Source: an uncultured Pseudanabaenaceae cyanobacterium (GTDB taxonomy: Bacteria; Cyanobacteriota; Cyanobacteriia; PCC-9006; JAAUQQ01). From it: a stretch of DNA of 41,117 nucleotides. A program made the translations under genes and the position numbers. The DNA lies in the NCBI GenBank assembly GCA_937949725.1, contig CALECT010000091.1, positions 1-41,117 on the forward strand. The letters run 5' to 3'. Numbering within the stretch: the first letter of the stretch is position 1; the number at the start of each line of letters is the position of its first letter. Below, in pieces: positions 18,161-26,700 of this stretch. Under the pieces are notes generated by a model that did not search any database, was not told the origin of the DNA, and was given only the letters and a program-made list of their open reading frames with translations.

Positions 18161-19195
18161 TCACGGACGGGTCATTGAAGGGTCGATCACTGGGGGCAAG
18201 CCGTTCTCTCCTGGCCGCTTCTCTCCTGGCTGGGCGAGGCCGTCTTGCCAGACCGTCAGAGCCTGGGCAGGACTATGGAGCAGCTTGCGGCGGCGGAACC
18301 AGGCCAAGTTGGGCAAAACTAGCCAGCCAAGCATCTTGAATAGCGTTGTGGGCCAAATCCAGCGTCGCCAGCGTAATAACTCCACGCCACTGGTCCAGAG
18401 CAACTGTCTAGCAAAGGGCCCAAACTGAGCATCGTCAAAGCGACTAATTTGAGTTTCCTGTTCCACTTTTGTCAGTGCATAACCTAGCACCCAGCTTTCT
18501 GGCACCCGGCCAAATTTTGCTTGGAGCATCTCCAGCACTTCTTGATGCATTGAGGCGGCTTGGCCCAGGGTTTTATTTTCTTCATGGAGCCGTGAAGCAG
18601 CTAGGGGCACCGGTAAATAATGGAAGCGAACTTGCTGGCCATAGCGCAGCCATAGCTCATAATCGAGGCAATAGTGTAGAGCAACATTTAAGGGGCCTAG
18701 CCGCTCAATCAGCCGTCGCCGAAAAAAGACAGCGGGTTGGCAGAGAAAGCAAGTTTGCTGGAGGCGGCGATAGCTCCATTTCTCCGTAGGAAATGGCTCA
18801 ATAATGTGGTCTGCTTCATCCACCCATTGGGCTTGACCATAGACCACATCCACATCGTCATGGGCATCAAAAAAAGCCTGTACCTGTTCCAAGGCTTGGG
18901 GATAGTAGAGGTCATCGGAGTTAATCCAGGCGATGATCTCCCCTTGGGTCATGGCAATGCCCTTATTAATCGCATCGGCTTGACCCCGGTCAGGTTCAGA
19001 AATCCAGCGCAGGCGATCGCCATACTGTTGCAAAATCTCGACGGTTCCATCACCGCTTCCCCCATCGCAAACGACATAGTCGAAGCTCACGTTCTGCTGG
19101 GCCAAGACACTCTGAATGGTGCGCTCAATAAATTCTCCCTGGCGAAACGAGGGAGTAATCACACTGAATTTAGGAATGTTGTTCTGGGAAGTCAT
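18161..19195 (-). CDS. GT2 family glycosyltransferase
   Basis: This 344-residue inverting glycosyltransferase has the GT-A fold. Motifs are FSVITPSFRQGEFIERTI, DGGSGDGT, RGQADAINKG and the metal-binding NSDD (95-98 counted from the upstream TTG). The C-terminal part (WLRYGQQVRFHYLP and beyond) is typical of cyanobacterial GT2 enzymes in capsule and O-antigen clusters. ATG 19195 is preferred to the in-frame TTG at 19204, because the upstream GT4 stop lies at 19206-19208. The tight spacing implies coupling with that gene. Donor and acceptor are unknown. Confidence 0.9.
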   Translation of the reverse strand: MTSQNNIPKFSVITPSFRQGEFIERTIQSVLAQQNVSFDYVVCDGGSGDGTVEILQQYGDRLRWISEPDRGQADAINKGIAMTQGEIIAWINSDDLYYPQALEQVQAFFDAHDDVDVVYGQAQWVDEADHIIEPFPTEKWSYRRLQQTCFLCQPAVFFRRRLIERLGPLNVALHYCLDYELWLRYGQQVRFHYLPVPLAASRLHEENKTLGQAASMHQEVLEMLQAKFGRVPESWVLGYALTKVEQETQISRFDDAQFGPFARQLLWTSGVELLRWRRWIWPTTLFKMLGWLVLPNLAWFRRRKLLHSPAQALTVWQDGLAQPGEKRPGENGLPPVIDPSMTRP

Positions 19196-19205
19196 GGCAG
19201 CCAAG

Positions 19206-20606
19206 CTAAAGCAGGCTTCGGTAAGCGTTTAGGGTTTCTTCTGCAGTCCTGCGCCAGGAGAACTGTGCGGCTTGGGCATGGCCCCTCTTGATCAAGTCTT
19301 GGCGCAGCGTAGGGTTATCGATAATCTGCCAAATTTGTTCTGAAATCTCTTCAGGTGCATGAGGGCTGGCATAGAGAGCTGCATCTCCTGCGACTTCAGG
19401 GAGAGAAGAGACATTGGAAGTGACTACCGGCGCTCCCAGAGTCATGGCTTCCAAGACGGGTAGCCCGAAACCTTCGTAGAAGGATGGATAAACAAAAACG
19501 TCAGCCTTGGTATACAGGGCTCTGACCTGCTGATCGCTCAGATAATTCAAGTGGTGAATGCTCTTTTGCCAGGGCGAGCGGGCGATCGCTTCAAAAATAG
19601 GCTCATAGTGCCAGCCTTTCTTGCCCACAAGGAGCAGGTCATGCTCAATCGCATGATTCGACTTAAGGCGGTTAAAAGCCTCTACCAGATTGGCGATATT
19701 CTTGCGAGGCTCGATTGTACTGACAAAGAGCAAGTAGGGCCTCTCTCTATCATAGGCACTGGACTTCGCGAGGTCATCCAGGATTCTATCGGTTTCCTCG
19801 TAGCGAATCGCACGAGCGACCTTCCCAGGAGGGCAAGTACTCACCCCCACAGAATCCATGGGCTGCGATGCTCCGGAAAGACTCTCTCCAACTCCTGTAG
19901 GAAAGCTTTGGCCGACCTCGGCCCATCGAGAGGGATTGATGCCCCCAGCGGCAACCCCCACTTCCTGCACCCAGCTAACCTGAGTCTCCACGGGCAGGGC
20001 TAGGGGGCAACTCATAGGTGCATATTGACTGGCCAGGGGAGTCACCCACACCTTGTCAGCTTCGACTCCTAGATACTCGACGATGTCTCGCTTAGAGCTC
20101 TCCGAGATGGTAAGCACTAGATCTGTCCAGCTTAAACAGCGTTCGACATGGGCCTGATATCGCTTGACCACATTATCAACGAACTCAGGGTATCGAATGA
20201 AAGTCAAATCGTAGATATTCATCACGGTTTTTGCCTTTTGGGAGGGGCAAACGGAGTAGTTCGTACCGTGAATAATTCCAGGCTGATCAAAACGGCGATC
20301 CATGCGGGACGCCACTACATCCTGCAACAGTGGCGCATGGTAAGCTCCCGCCAACAAAGGAGTAGACAGACGCACGGGTAAATCCCAGATGTGGCAGGGC
20401 TGATGACCGCAGTTCACCCCGGGTACTGAAGGCCGGCGCATCAGCCAGTTCTTCAATCCGGGCTGAAACAGGGTTTCTACTGAGTAGTCAGGTTCAACAG
20501 ACTCTGCTGCGATCGCCTCCAAGGCTCGCACCAAATTGATCACATAAAGACCCACCCCACTGGGGTAACGGGTCACTGGCGTTACATCAATCAGCGCCTT
20601 TAACAC
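19206..20606 (-). CDS. GT4 family glycosyltransferase with an inserted linker
   Basis: This 466-residue retaining glycosyltransferase has the GT-B fold. The N-terminal domain contains DVTPVTRYPSGVGLYV, the donor-binding domain opens at YLLFVSTIEPRKN, and the E-x7-E motif is E378/E386 in YEGFGLPVLEAM. Between the domains, about residues 200-285 form an extra Gly/Ser/Pro-rich segment, which explains why it is some 90 residues longer than usual. It begins with GTG 41 bases after gmd and is followed at once by a GT2 gene. Its position next to gmd suggests use of a GDP-linked 6-deoxyhexose or mannose (inference). Confidence 0.9.
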   Translation of the reverse strand: MLKALIDVTPVTRYPSGVGLYVINLVRALEAIAAESVEPDYSVETLFQPGLKNWLMRRPSVPGVNCGHQPCHIWDLPVRLSTPLLAGAYHAPLLQDVVASRMDRRFDQPGIIHGTNYSVCPSQKAKTVMNIYDLTFIRYPEFVDNVVKRYQAHVERCLSWTDLVLTISESSKRDIVEYLGVEADKVWVTPLASQYAPMSCPLALPVETQVSWVQEVGVAAGGINPSRWAEVGQSFPTGVGESLSGASQPMDSVGVSTCPPGKVARAIRYEETDRILDDLAKSSAYDRERPYLLFVSTIEPRKNIANLVEAFNRLKSNHAIEHDLLLVGKKGWHYEPIFEAIARSPWQKSIHHLNYLSDQQVRALYTKADVFVYPSFYEGFGLPVLEAMTLGAPVVTSNVSSLPEVAGDAALYASPHAPEEISEQIWQIIDNPTLRQDLIKRGHAQAAQFSWRRTAEETLNAYRSLL

Positions 20607-20647
20607 AGGGGAATGATTCTCCTAGGGATCAAACTTGCAGCAAGTTT

Positions 20648-21622
20648 TTATTCACCGGCTTTGAGCTGTTCCAAATCGTAGTCCACCATCAGCTCAACGA
20701 GTTGTTTGAAACTATACTTTGGCTCCCAACCCAAGTCTGCCTTAATCTGACTCACATCCCCAACTAACTCCACGGCCTCGTTGGGACGATAAAACTCGGG
20801 AGCCACGCTGACATATTGCTCCCAGTCCAAATCGAGGTAGCGAAAGGCAAATTCCACCAGTTCTCGGACTGAATAGGTTTTGCCACTGGCAATGACATAG
20901 TCCGCTGGTGTTGTCTGCTGAAGCATCAGCCACATAGCGTTCACCACCCCCTCGGCATGGCACCAATCTCGCTTGGCATCCAAATTTCCCAAGCGCAGTT
21001 CCGATGCTAGCCCTAATTTTATTTGGGCAGCAGTGCGAGTGATCTTGCGAAAGACAAATTCCGCTCCTCGGCGGGGAGATTCGTGAGTATAGGTAATACC
21101 ACAGCAGGCGTAAAGACCATATTTCTCACGGTAATTTGTGGTCATCCAATGGGCATAGGCCTTGGCGGTACCGTAGGGATTACGGGGACGAAAGGCCGTT
21201 TGTTCTGACTGAGGTGACTCATCGGGTTGACCAAACACCTCACTGCTAGAGGCTTGGTAAAACCGGGCTTTAGGTTGGCAGCGGCGAATGGATTCCAGCA
21301 GACGGGAAACTCCTAAGGCCGTGTACTGCGCCGTCAGAGCTGGCTGAGTCCAGGATAAAGGGACGTAGCTTTGGGAAGCTAAGTTATAAATCTCGTCAGG
21401 CTGGGTGTCAGAGATGACATCCATGAGCGAGCATTGGTCCAACAGATCCCCTGGAACAACATTGAGCCGATCAGTAAGGTGGGAAATACGGCTGAGGCTA
21501 GAGGTACTGGAGCGGCGAACCAGACCATAAACTTCGTAGCCTTTTTCCAAGAGTAACTCCGCCAAATAGGAGCCATCCTGACCGGTTAGACCGGTGATCA
21601 AAGCAGTTTTCGAAGCAGCCAC
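20648..21622 (-). CDS. gmd: GDP-mannose 4,6-dehydratase
   Basis: This extended short-chain dehydrogenase converts GDP-D-mannose to GDP-4-keto-6-deoxy-D-mannose. The dinucleotide motif GLTGQDG is at 11-17. RRSS (36-39) is the Gmd-type phosphate-contact loop. SSSEVFG carries the catalytic Ser/Glu region, and the Tyr150/Lys154 pair is in YGTAK. Downstream, THESPRRGAEFVFRKI and LGNLDAKRDW are Gmd hallmarks. At 324 residues it is near the usual length. No fcl/wcaG, rmd or perosamine synthase lies in the window, so the final sugar (L-fucose, D-rhamnose or other) is undetermined. Confidence 0.95.
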   Translation of the reverse strand: MAASKTALITGLTGQDGSYLAELLLEKGYEVYGLVRRSSTSSLSRISHLTDRLNVVPGDLLDQCSLMDVISDTQPDEIYNLASQSYVPLSWTQPALTAQYTALGVSRLLESIRRCQPKARFYQASSSEVFGQPDESPQSEQTAFRPRNPYGTAKAYAHWMTTNYREKYGLYACCGITYTHESPRRGAEFVFRKITRTAAQIKLGLASELRLGNLDAKRDWCHAEGVVNAMWLMLQQTTPADYVIASGKTYSVRELVEFAFRYLDLDWEQYVSVAPEFYRPNEAVELVGDVSQIKADLGWEPKYSFKQLVELMVDYDLEQLKAGE

Positions 21623-21984
21623 AATTGTTCAACGTCCTATTTCAAAACCATCGTCTTCAGAACCGGAGGAACCAACAAGTGCAAAGGTAGCAATATAGTC
21701 CCACACCACTATGCCTGTAAAACTCCGCTCTGCAAAGCCAGAGAAAGCTGAAAAAATGGCTCGATGCGAGAGTCTCTCCGTCCAGTCCAGGATGCAAAGC
21801 TGTTCTAGGCGATCGCGAACCAAATGTCAGCCTGCCCTGAGATTCGAATGATGGGGTTTGAGTTGATGAAGATGCGATCGCCTTCTCGGCGATGCAATCG
21901 GCCATTCCGATGCATCTTCTTTGCGCCTCAAACCACTGCTTAGTAGCCATCTGAGATGACAATCGCTAAAGCGGCTTCGCAATG
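21623..21984. other. Intergenic region between gmd and the sulfotransferase gene
   Basis: This 360-base segment has open frames without motifs or good starts. One inverted repeat, gaagatgc (21868-21875) with gcatcttc (21912-21919), brackets a copy of gcgatcgc. It may be the gmd promoter region or a remnant of a lost gene. Nothing firmer can be supported. Confidence 0.4.
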
Positions 21985-22818
21985 TTATTGAAATGGAGCT
22001 AAAGCACCCAGATTGCTCCTCAGATGGTAATACCCTTTCCACAGATAGGTGGAGAGGGCCGGAAATTGCTTTTGTAAACGAGTTTGATAAGCTTCTGCCC
22101 CTAGCTCTAAGGCCTCAATCTGAAGAAACTGGAGACATCCGTGGACCGTGCTGCGCTTTGCTGTGACGAGGGTTTCATATTCAACTCGATGGAAGGGTAT
22201 ATCGTTGGTCTTGAAGAAATCGAGCCAATTTTGTTCCTCTTGTTTGAGACTATCCATCGCTTGGGTGACATAGTCCACGTTCATTCTGTATGAGGGAAAC
22301 TGTCGTACGGATGAGCTTTGCAGTTGAAACCATTGATTGGTTTGTTGGGCGCGGTCCAGGGACATGGCCTGGGCCAGTTTGTCTGAGCGAGTAATCAAGA
22401 TGAACTTAACTTGGGGAAAGACACGCTCTAAGCATTGTCGGGGAGACTCCTGGGAGATAGAAGACTCTTGCTGAAGCCGTTGAATAACTTGTTTAAAGGT
22501 CTCCCACATCAGTTTGACGCTGCTGACGTCATTGCTACTCCTAAATAAATCGAGGGCGCTTTGAACGTACTGGCTATAGGTATCCTGTTCCCAGGTATGG
22601 AGTTGACCTAGTTTCTGTAGCCCTGCTTTCAGTTCATCATCGGCTTGAAATTTAACGCTTGCGAGGAGCTGCTCAAATTGTTCTTTGGTTTCTACCTGGG
22701 GGATCAGGTATTCTAGCCGAGCATCGCCTGCGACTTGGGTATTCGCCAGGAGGTCACAGAGCAACGTGCTGCCACTGCGCATGGTGGCAGCCACAATATA
22801 GGAGCGTTGAGTTTTCAT
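21985..22818 (-). CDS. Stf0-like PAPS-dependent sulfotransferase
   Basis: The 277-residue product (start at ATG 22818) opens with YIVAATMRSGSTLLCDLL, the 5'-phosphosulfate-binding loop of carbohydrate sulfotransferases. Further features typical of the Stf0 type are DARLEYLIPQ, VKLMWETF and, in the 3'-phosphate-binding region, KFILITRSDKLAQAMSL. Expected reaction: transfer of sulfate from PAPS to a sugar hydroxyl. Placement among glycosyltransferases suggests sulfation of the exported polysaccharide or its lipid-linked precursor. An upstream in-frame ATG at 22881 is possible but adds an unlikely leader. Family confidence is good; the acceptor is unknown. Confidence 0.85.
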   Translation of the reverse strand: MKTQRSYIVAATMRSGSTLLCDLLANTQVAGDARLEYLIPQVETKEQFEQLLASVKFQADDELKAGLQKLGQLHTWEQDTYSQYVQSALDLFRSSNDVSSVKLMWETFKQVIQRLQQESSISQESPRQCLERVFPQVKFILITRSDKLAQAMSLDRAQQTNQWFQLQSSSVRQFPSYRMNVDYVTQAMDSLKQEEQNWLDFFKTNDIPFHRVEYETLVTAKRSTVHGCLQFLQIEALELGAEAYQTRLQKQFPALSTYLWKGYYHLRSNLGALAPFQ

Positions 22819-22910
22819 GGACTGGGGGCGAGGGCGTTCACAGCACCAAGTCTTAATAGACGTTGTAGGGCTCAGGTTCATGCATTAGTCTTCATCCTGA
22901 AGCCAGGTGG

Positions 22911-22928
22911 AATAAAAACTGTTTTATT
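22911..22928. promoter_or_regulatory. A+T-rich palindrome upstream of the sulfotransferase gene
   Basis: The perfect 7-base inverted repeat aataaaa-actg-ttttatt lies about 93 bases upstream of the preferred ATG at 22818. It may mark a promoter or operator that makes the sulfotransferase independently expressed. Chance occurrence in A+T-rich DNA is possible. Confidence 0.25.
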
Positions 22929-23008
22929 GGGAAAACAAAGCTCACCGAGATCTTAAAGATGCTAAGCGAGTCTATGGAGGTCACACACAAACTGCAAAAT
23001 CTGTAATC

Positions 23009-23617
23009 CTACAAGCGTTGTAAGGCAACGTCGCAGAACAGGTCTTCTTGAAGAGCGAAATAAACAATCTTCCAACCTTCATTGATACAGAATTCATTCG
23101 TTGCTTGCACAACGCCGTAAGTCTCCATCGTGACATGATCAGCCATGATGTAATCATTCATGACTAAGAAGCCATCGGGTTTAAGCTTGCCTTTATAGGC
23201 CTGAATATCCCGTCGAACGCTCTCATAGTCATGGCCCGCATCGATATAAATCATATCCAGGGCTTGGTCATCAAGCTTTGTAGCCACATCGAAACTCAGA
23301 CCTTGTAGCGTTGAGAGATGTCCCTGCTGCATTTCCGCTGCAAACATGTCTTGATAGAACTGCTCATGAGTTTGTTGCTGGAAGATCTCCTGAGAATCTC
23401 GACCCCAAATTTTAGGTAGGTTGTGTAACTCAAACAGATCAATTGCCCAAAAATGCTTGGGCTCCATGACGTTCAAAATTTTCCGCGAGTAATCTCCCAG
23501 AGCCACGCCCACTTCTGCAACTAAGCCTCCTTTAGGCATGTGAGGCAGAATGTAGTCTCGGGTTGGGAGTAATTTTGCCCCTTCTAAATGTTTCTCTTGT
23601 AAAAGAACAGCACTCAT
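23009..23617 (-). CDS. Class I methyltransferase (Methyltransf_24 type)
   Basis: The 202-residue protein has a SAM-binding fold: motif I VAEVGVALGDYSRKIL, an acidic strand end FWAIDLFE, and MIYIDAGHDYESVRRDI followed by GFLVMNDYI. The IDAGHDYE pattern is characteristic of Methyltransf_24 proteins common in cyanobacterial sugar clusters. The start at 23617 has a good ribosome site (aagggaag, 7 bases upstream), better than the upstream in-frame ATG at 23659. It lies directly downstream of the giant fusion gene. It probably methylates a sugar residue or small precursor. Confidence 0.85.
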   Translation of the reverse strand: MSAVLLQEKHLEGAKLLPTRDYILPHMPKGGLVAEVGVALGDYSRKILNVMEPKHFWAIDLFELHNLPKIWGRDSQEIFQQQTHEQFYQDMFAAEMQQGHLSTLQGLSFDVATKLDDQALDMIYIDAGHDYESVRRDIQAYKGKLKPDGFLVMNDYIMADHVTMETYGVVQATNEFCINEGWKIVYFALQEDLFCDVALQRL

Positions 23618-23704
23618 CGTTGATCTTCCCTTTATGCAGCAGTAAAGTTTCGTATGCAACCGCAGTTATCTGCGCGACTTTTGGCTCTCAAGCCGCAGTT
23701 TATT

Positions 23705-26700
23705 TTATTCAATGCGAGTTGCTGACAGCTCCATCTCGTAGCAAATTCCATTGATTCGAGCACTGGCTGTTAATTCAACCGCTCCAAAGCCAGCTGCCTT
23801 CAAATAGTCTTGAAGGTTTGAGGCATTATACATGTTGTAGTGGTAGTCACCGTCATAATCCTGGGCACCGTAGGTCACCTTACGAAGATGTTCCCAAGGC
23901 AGCTTTCCAGCAACGTAGTCACGAATCATTGCTTCTGCATCAGGACAAATAATCGTCAGCTGGCCTCCGCGTTTCAGGAGACTATGCCAATAAGGCAGGA
24001 GATGGGTCCGTAGTTCGTATTCGGTAAAGTGTTCGATTACGTGGGAGTTGAAGATTTCTTGGATAGAGCCTGGTTCAAACGGCAACTTGCGCAGATCAGC
24101 GACAATATCCACACCTGGCAGTTCTCGCTGATCCACATTGATATAATTCTCCTTTGGGGAGGTGCCGCAGCCCAGGTTCAGTCGCAGTTCAGCCTCATCT
24201 TTTGAGAGTTTCTCAGTCCCTAAAATCTTGGGTTCATCTTGCTGCCCACGGGCTAATTGATAGGCAAATTCACTGCGGCTCATTTCAGCTTGATCGGCAG
24301 TCAAGTCTTGGAGCTGACAAATCGCCCGCATGATATCCCCCATGGCATTGTCGACTCTGCCGCCTTGGGCTTCAATGCTGGTTTGCAGTTGTTGTAGTTT
24401 TGCGGTCGATTGTTGTTCCATGGTGGCTTTTTCCTCTGCTAAGCGGGCGATCGCGCCTTGGAGCGATGCCTCAATATCACTGATGCGCTGTTGCATCTGC
24501 TGTTGTTCGGCTTGATAACTTTGTGTTAGCTGGTTTGACTCGTTTTTTAAGTCAGCCTGGAGCTCCAGTCTCATGGCCTCCAACTGCTCAGCCATGAACG
24601 CTTTCTGCTTGTCTCGTTCCTGCTCTAGTTCGGTTAACTGAGCTGCAAGAGCATCAGCCTGCTGAGTCTGCCCCTGAGCCAAATAGGCCAATTGAGCGCT
24701 AGCCTGGCGATTAAAGAGCGTTTGCTGTTGCATCGAGTTGAACAGCACAGATTCAATGAACTGTCCGACTCGGGGTACGATCCAGCGATTGATGGCGCGA
24801 TTGAGTTTGCCATAACTAATGATTCGAGGTAGCTCAATATTCCACCCGCTAGCCTGTACGGCAGTGGAAAGTAGCTGCCCTTCCGAGACTGAAGGCTGAC
24901 TGGCTTGGGATGCTTCGAGTACGGTCGCGAGCTGCTGGAATGCGTCTTGAGTGGAAGCTGATAAACCTTCAGAATGAAGTTCTTGTTGGATCAATTGGTG
25001 ATACTTTTGTGCGCTTGCAAGGGCCATATTGCGGGCCGATAGCGTTTTAACACGCTCTGTTGCACCAGCGGATAGTTTTTTGTACAGGGATGGATCCTGA
25101 GCCAGCTGGATGAGCTTCTCGGCCAGCTCAGAATGTTGCTCCGGTTCAAAGAGCAATCCACAGTCTTGATCCAACACGACTTCGGGAATGGCAGCAGCCC
25201 GCGCTGCGATGACGGGTTTGCCATGAACCATTGCCTCTAGGGGAACGATGCCGAAGGACTCATAGCGAGAGGGGAAGACTAAAACATCGCAGTTGGCGTA
25301 CAACAGCTCACGATCTGCTTCGCTGACTCGGCCAAAGAACTGCACCCGCGATCGCAGCGAGTCAGGCAGGGTCGCTTTAGCTTCCCAGCCTTCAATGTCT
25401 TCTCCTGCAATCCAGACGGAGATGCGATCGTCTTTTTGCAAGACCTCTGGCAAACTTTTGAGAAAGACATCAATCCCCTTTCGCCCTTCCAAGCGGCCTA
25501 GGAAGAGTAACTGGAACTCGCCTCGCTGCCATTGGGGAGGAAGCTCGCCATAGCTGGCCACATTGGCATAGGTCGGCCAGGGTTGGACACCGAGTTGCTG
25601 GATCGACCAGCGCTGATCCTCCTGGATGTCATAGTTGGCTTTAAAACTCTGGCGAACACTGTCGCTAATGCAAATTACCGCCTCGGCTCCACAGACCAGT
25701 TCCTTCTCCAAGGCGATACAACGCTGTAAGTCGTCACTCATTTGCCAGCCGTTCATTTTGGCTGCCACTTTGAGGGGAGTTACCACTCTCACAATCAGGG
25801 GGATGGGAAGCTGCTGACGGTGCTGGAGTACACCCAACGCTTCAGAATCCCACAAGGCCGATTCAATGATGTCGATCTCAGTTTCAGCATGAATGTCTTC
25901 TAAGAGCTGTGCTGCACACTCAGCCCAGGCCAGGTTTTTGGAGAGGGTGGGGAAGTCTGGGTCAAAGCTATTGCCAGGCACGGTAGCAATTTGGTAGTGA
26001 ATCAACCGACCAAAAACTTGCTTTTGATCGACCAGCCCTCGGCTAATGACCGTGACACGATGACCGAGCTGGATTAACTCCTTTGCTAGCGTTTGGTTGT
26101 AAGAACCAATGCCACCGTAAGCATGGGGGGGAAACTCCTGGGAAATAATTGCAATGTGGAGGAAGGAAGACTCAGCGGCGATGGTTTCCTCCTCAGCTCT
26201 CCCTGCTTCAGTAGATCGATAGGGAAGGGCTGGGGAACTTGGGGCCCAATCTCCAGTTTTAACCTTGCGTTGGCCTAGGGCATCACGGTAACCTCGCGCC
26301 GCCCCAGTCAGGGCTAGACGAGTATGATTTAGAGCCTCTTTGGCAGGCAAGACGCCGTGGCGATAGGCATTCCAAAAGGAATAACAGCGATCTTTGAGCA
26401 CCATTTTGACAGTACGTACGATACGAGCAGGTTTGGTTCGGTGAGTCGCGTTCTTGAGCCCAAAATAAACCGTATTCTTCGTAATCGTTTCCCAATTGAA
26501 GTTGTAGTCACCCCCCAGTCGGTTGTGGCTCTGGGCAAATTCATGGCGGACGTAAGCTTCGTTGGCATTGGCAATTAGGCCTCCAGCTTCTTGGAGCCTA
26601 ACCGCCAAATCGCTCTCGTCCAAGTAGTAATCGTATTGCTCATCGAAGCCCCCCACTTGCACCAGAGCATCGCGCCGGAAGGAACAATTGGTTCCTAGAA

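Noticed and set aside
21657..21962. 101-codon minus-strand open frame between gmd and the sulfotransferase gene
   Set aside because: No motif, odd amino-acid composition and overlapping alternative frames of similar length.
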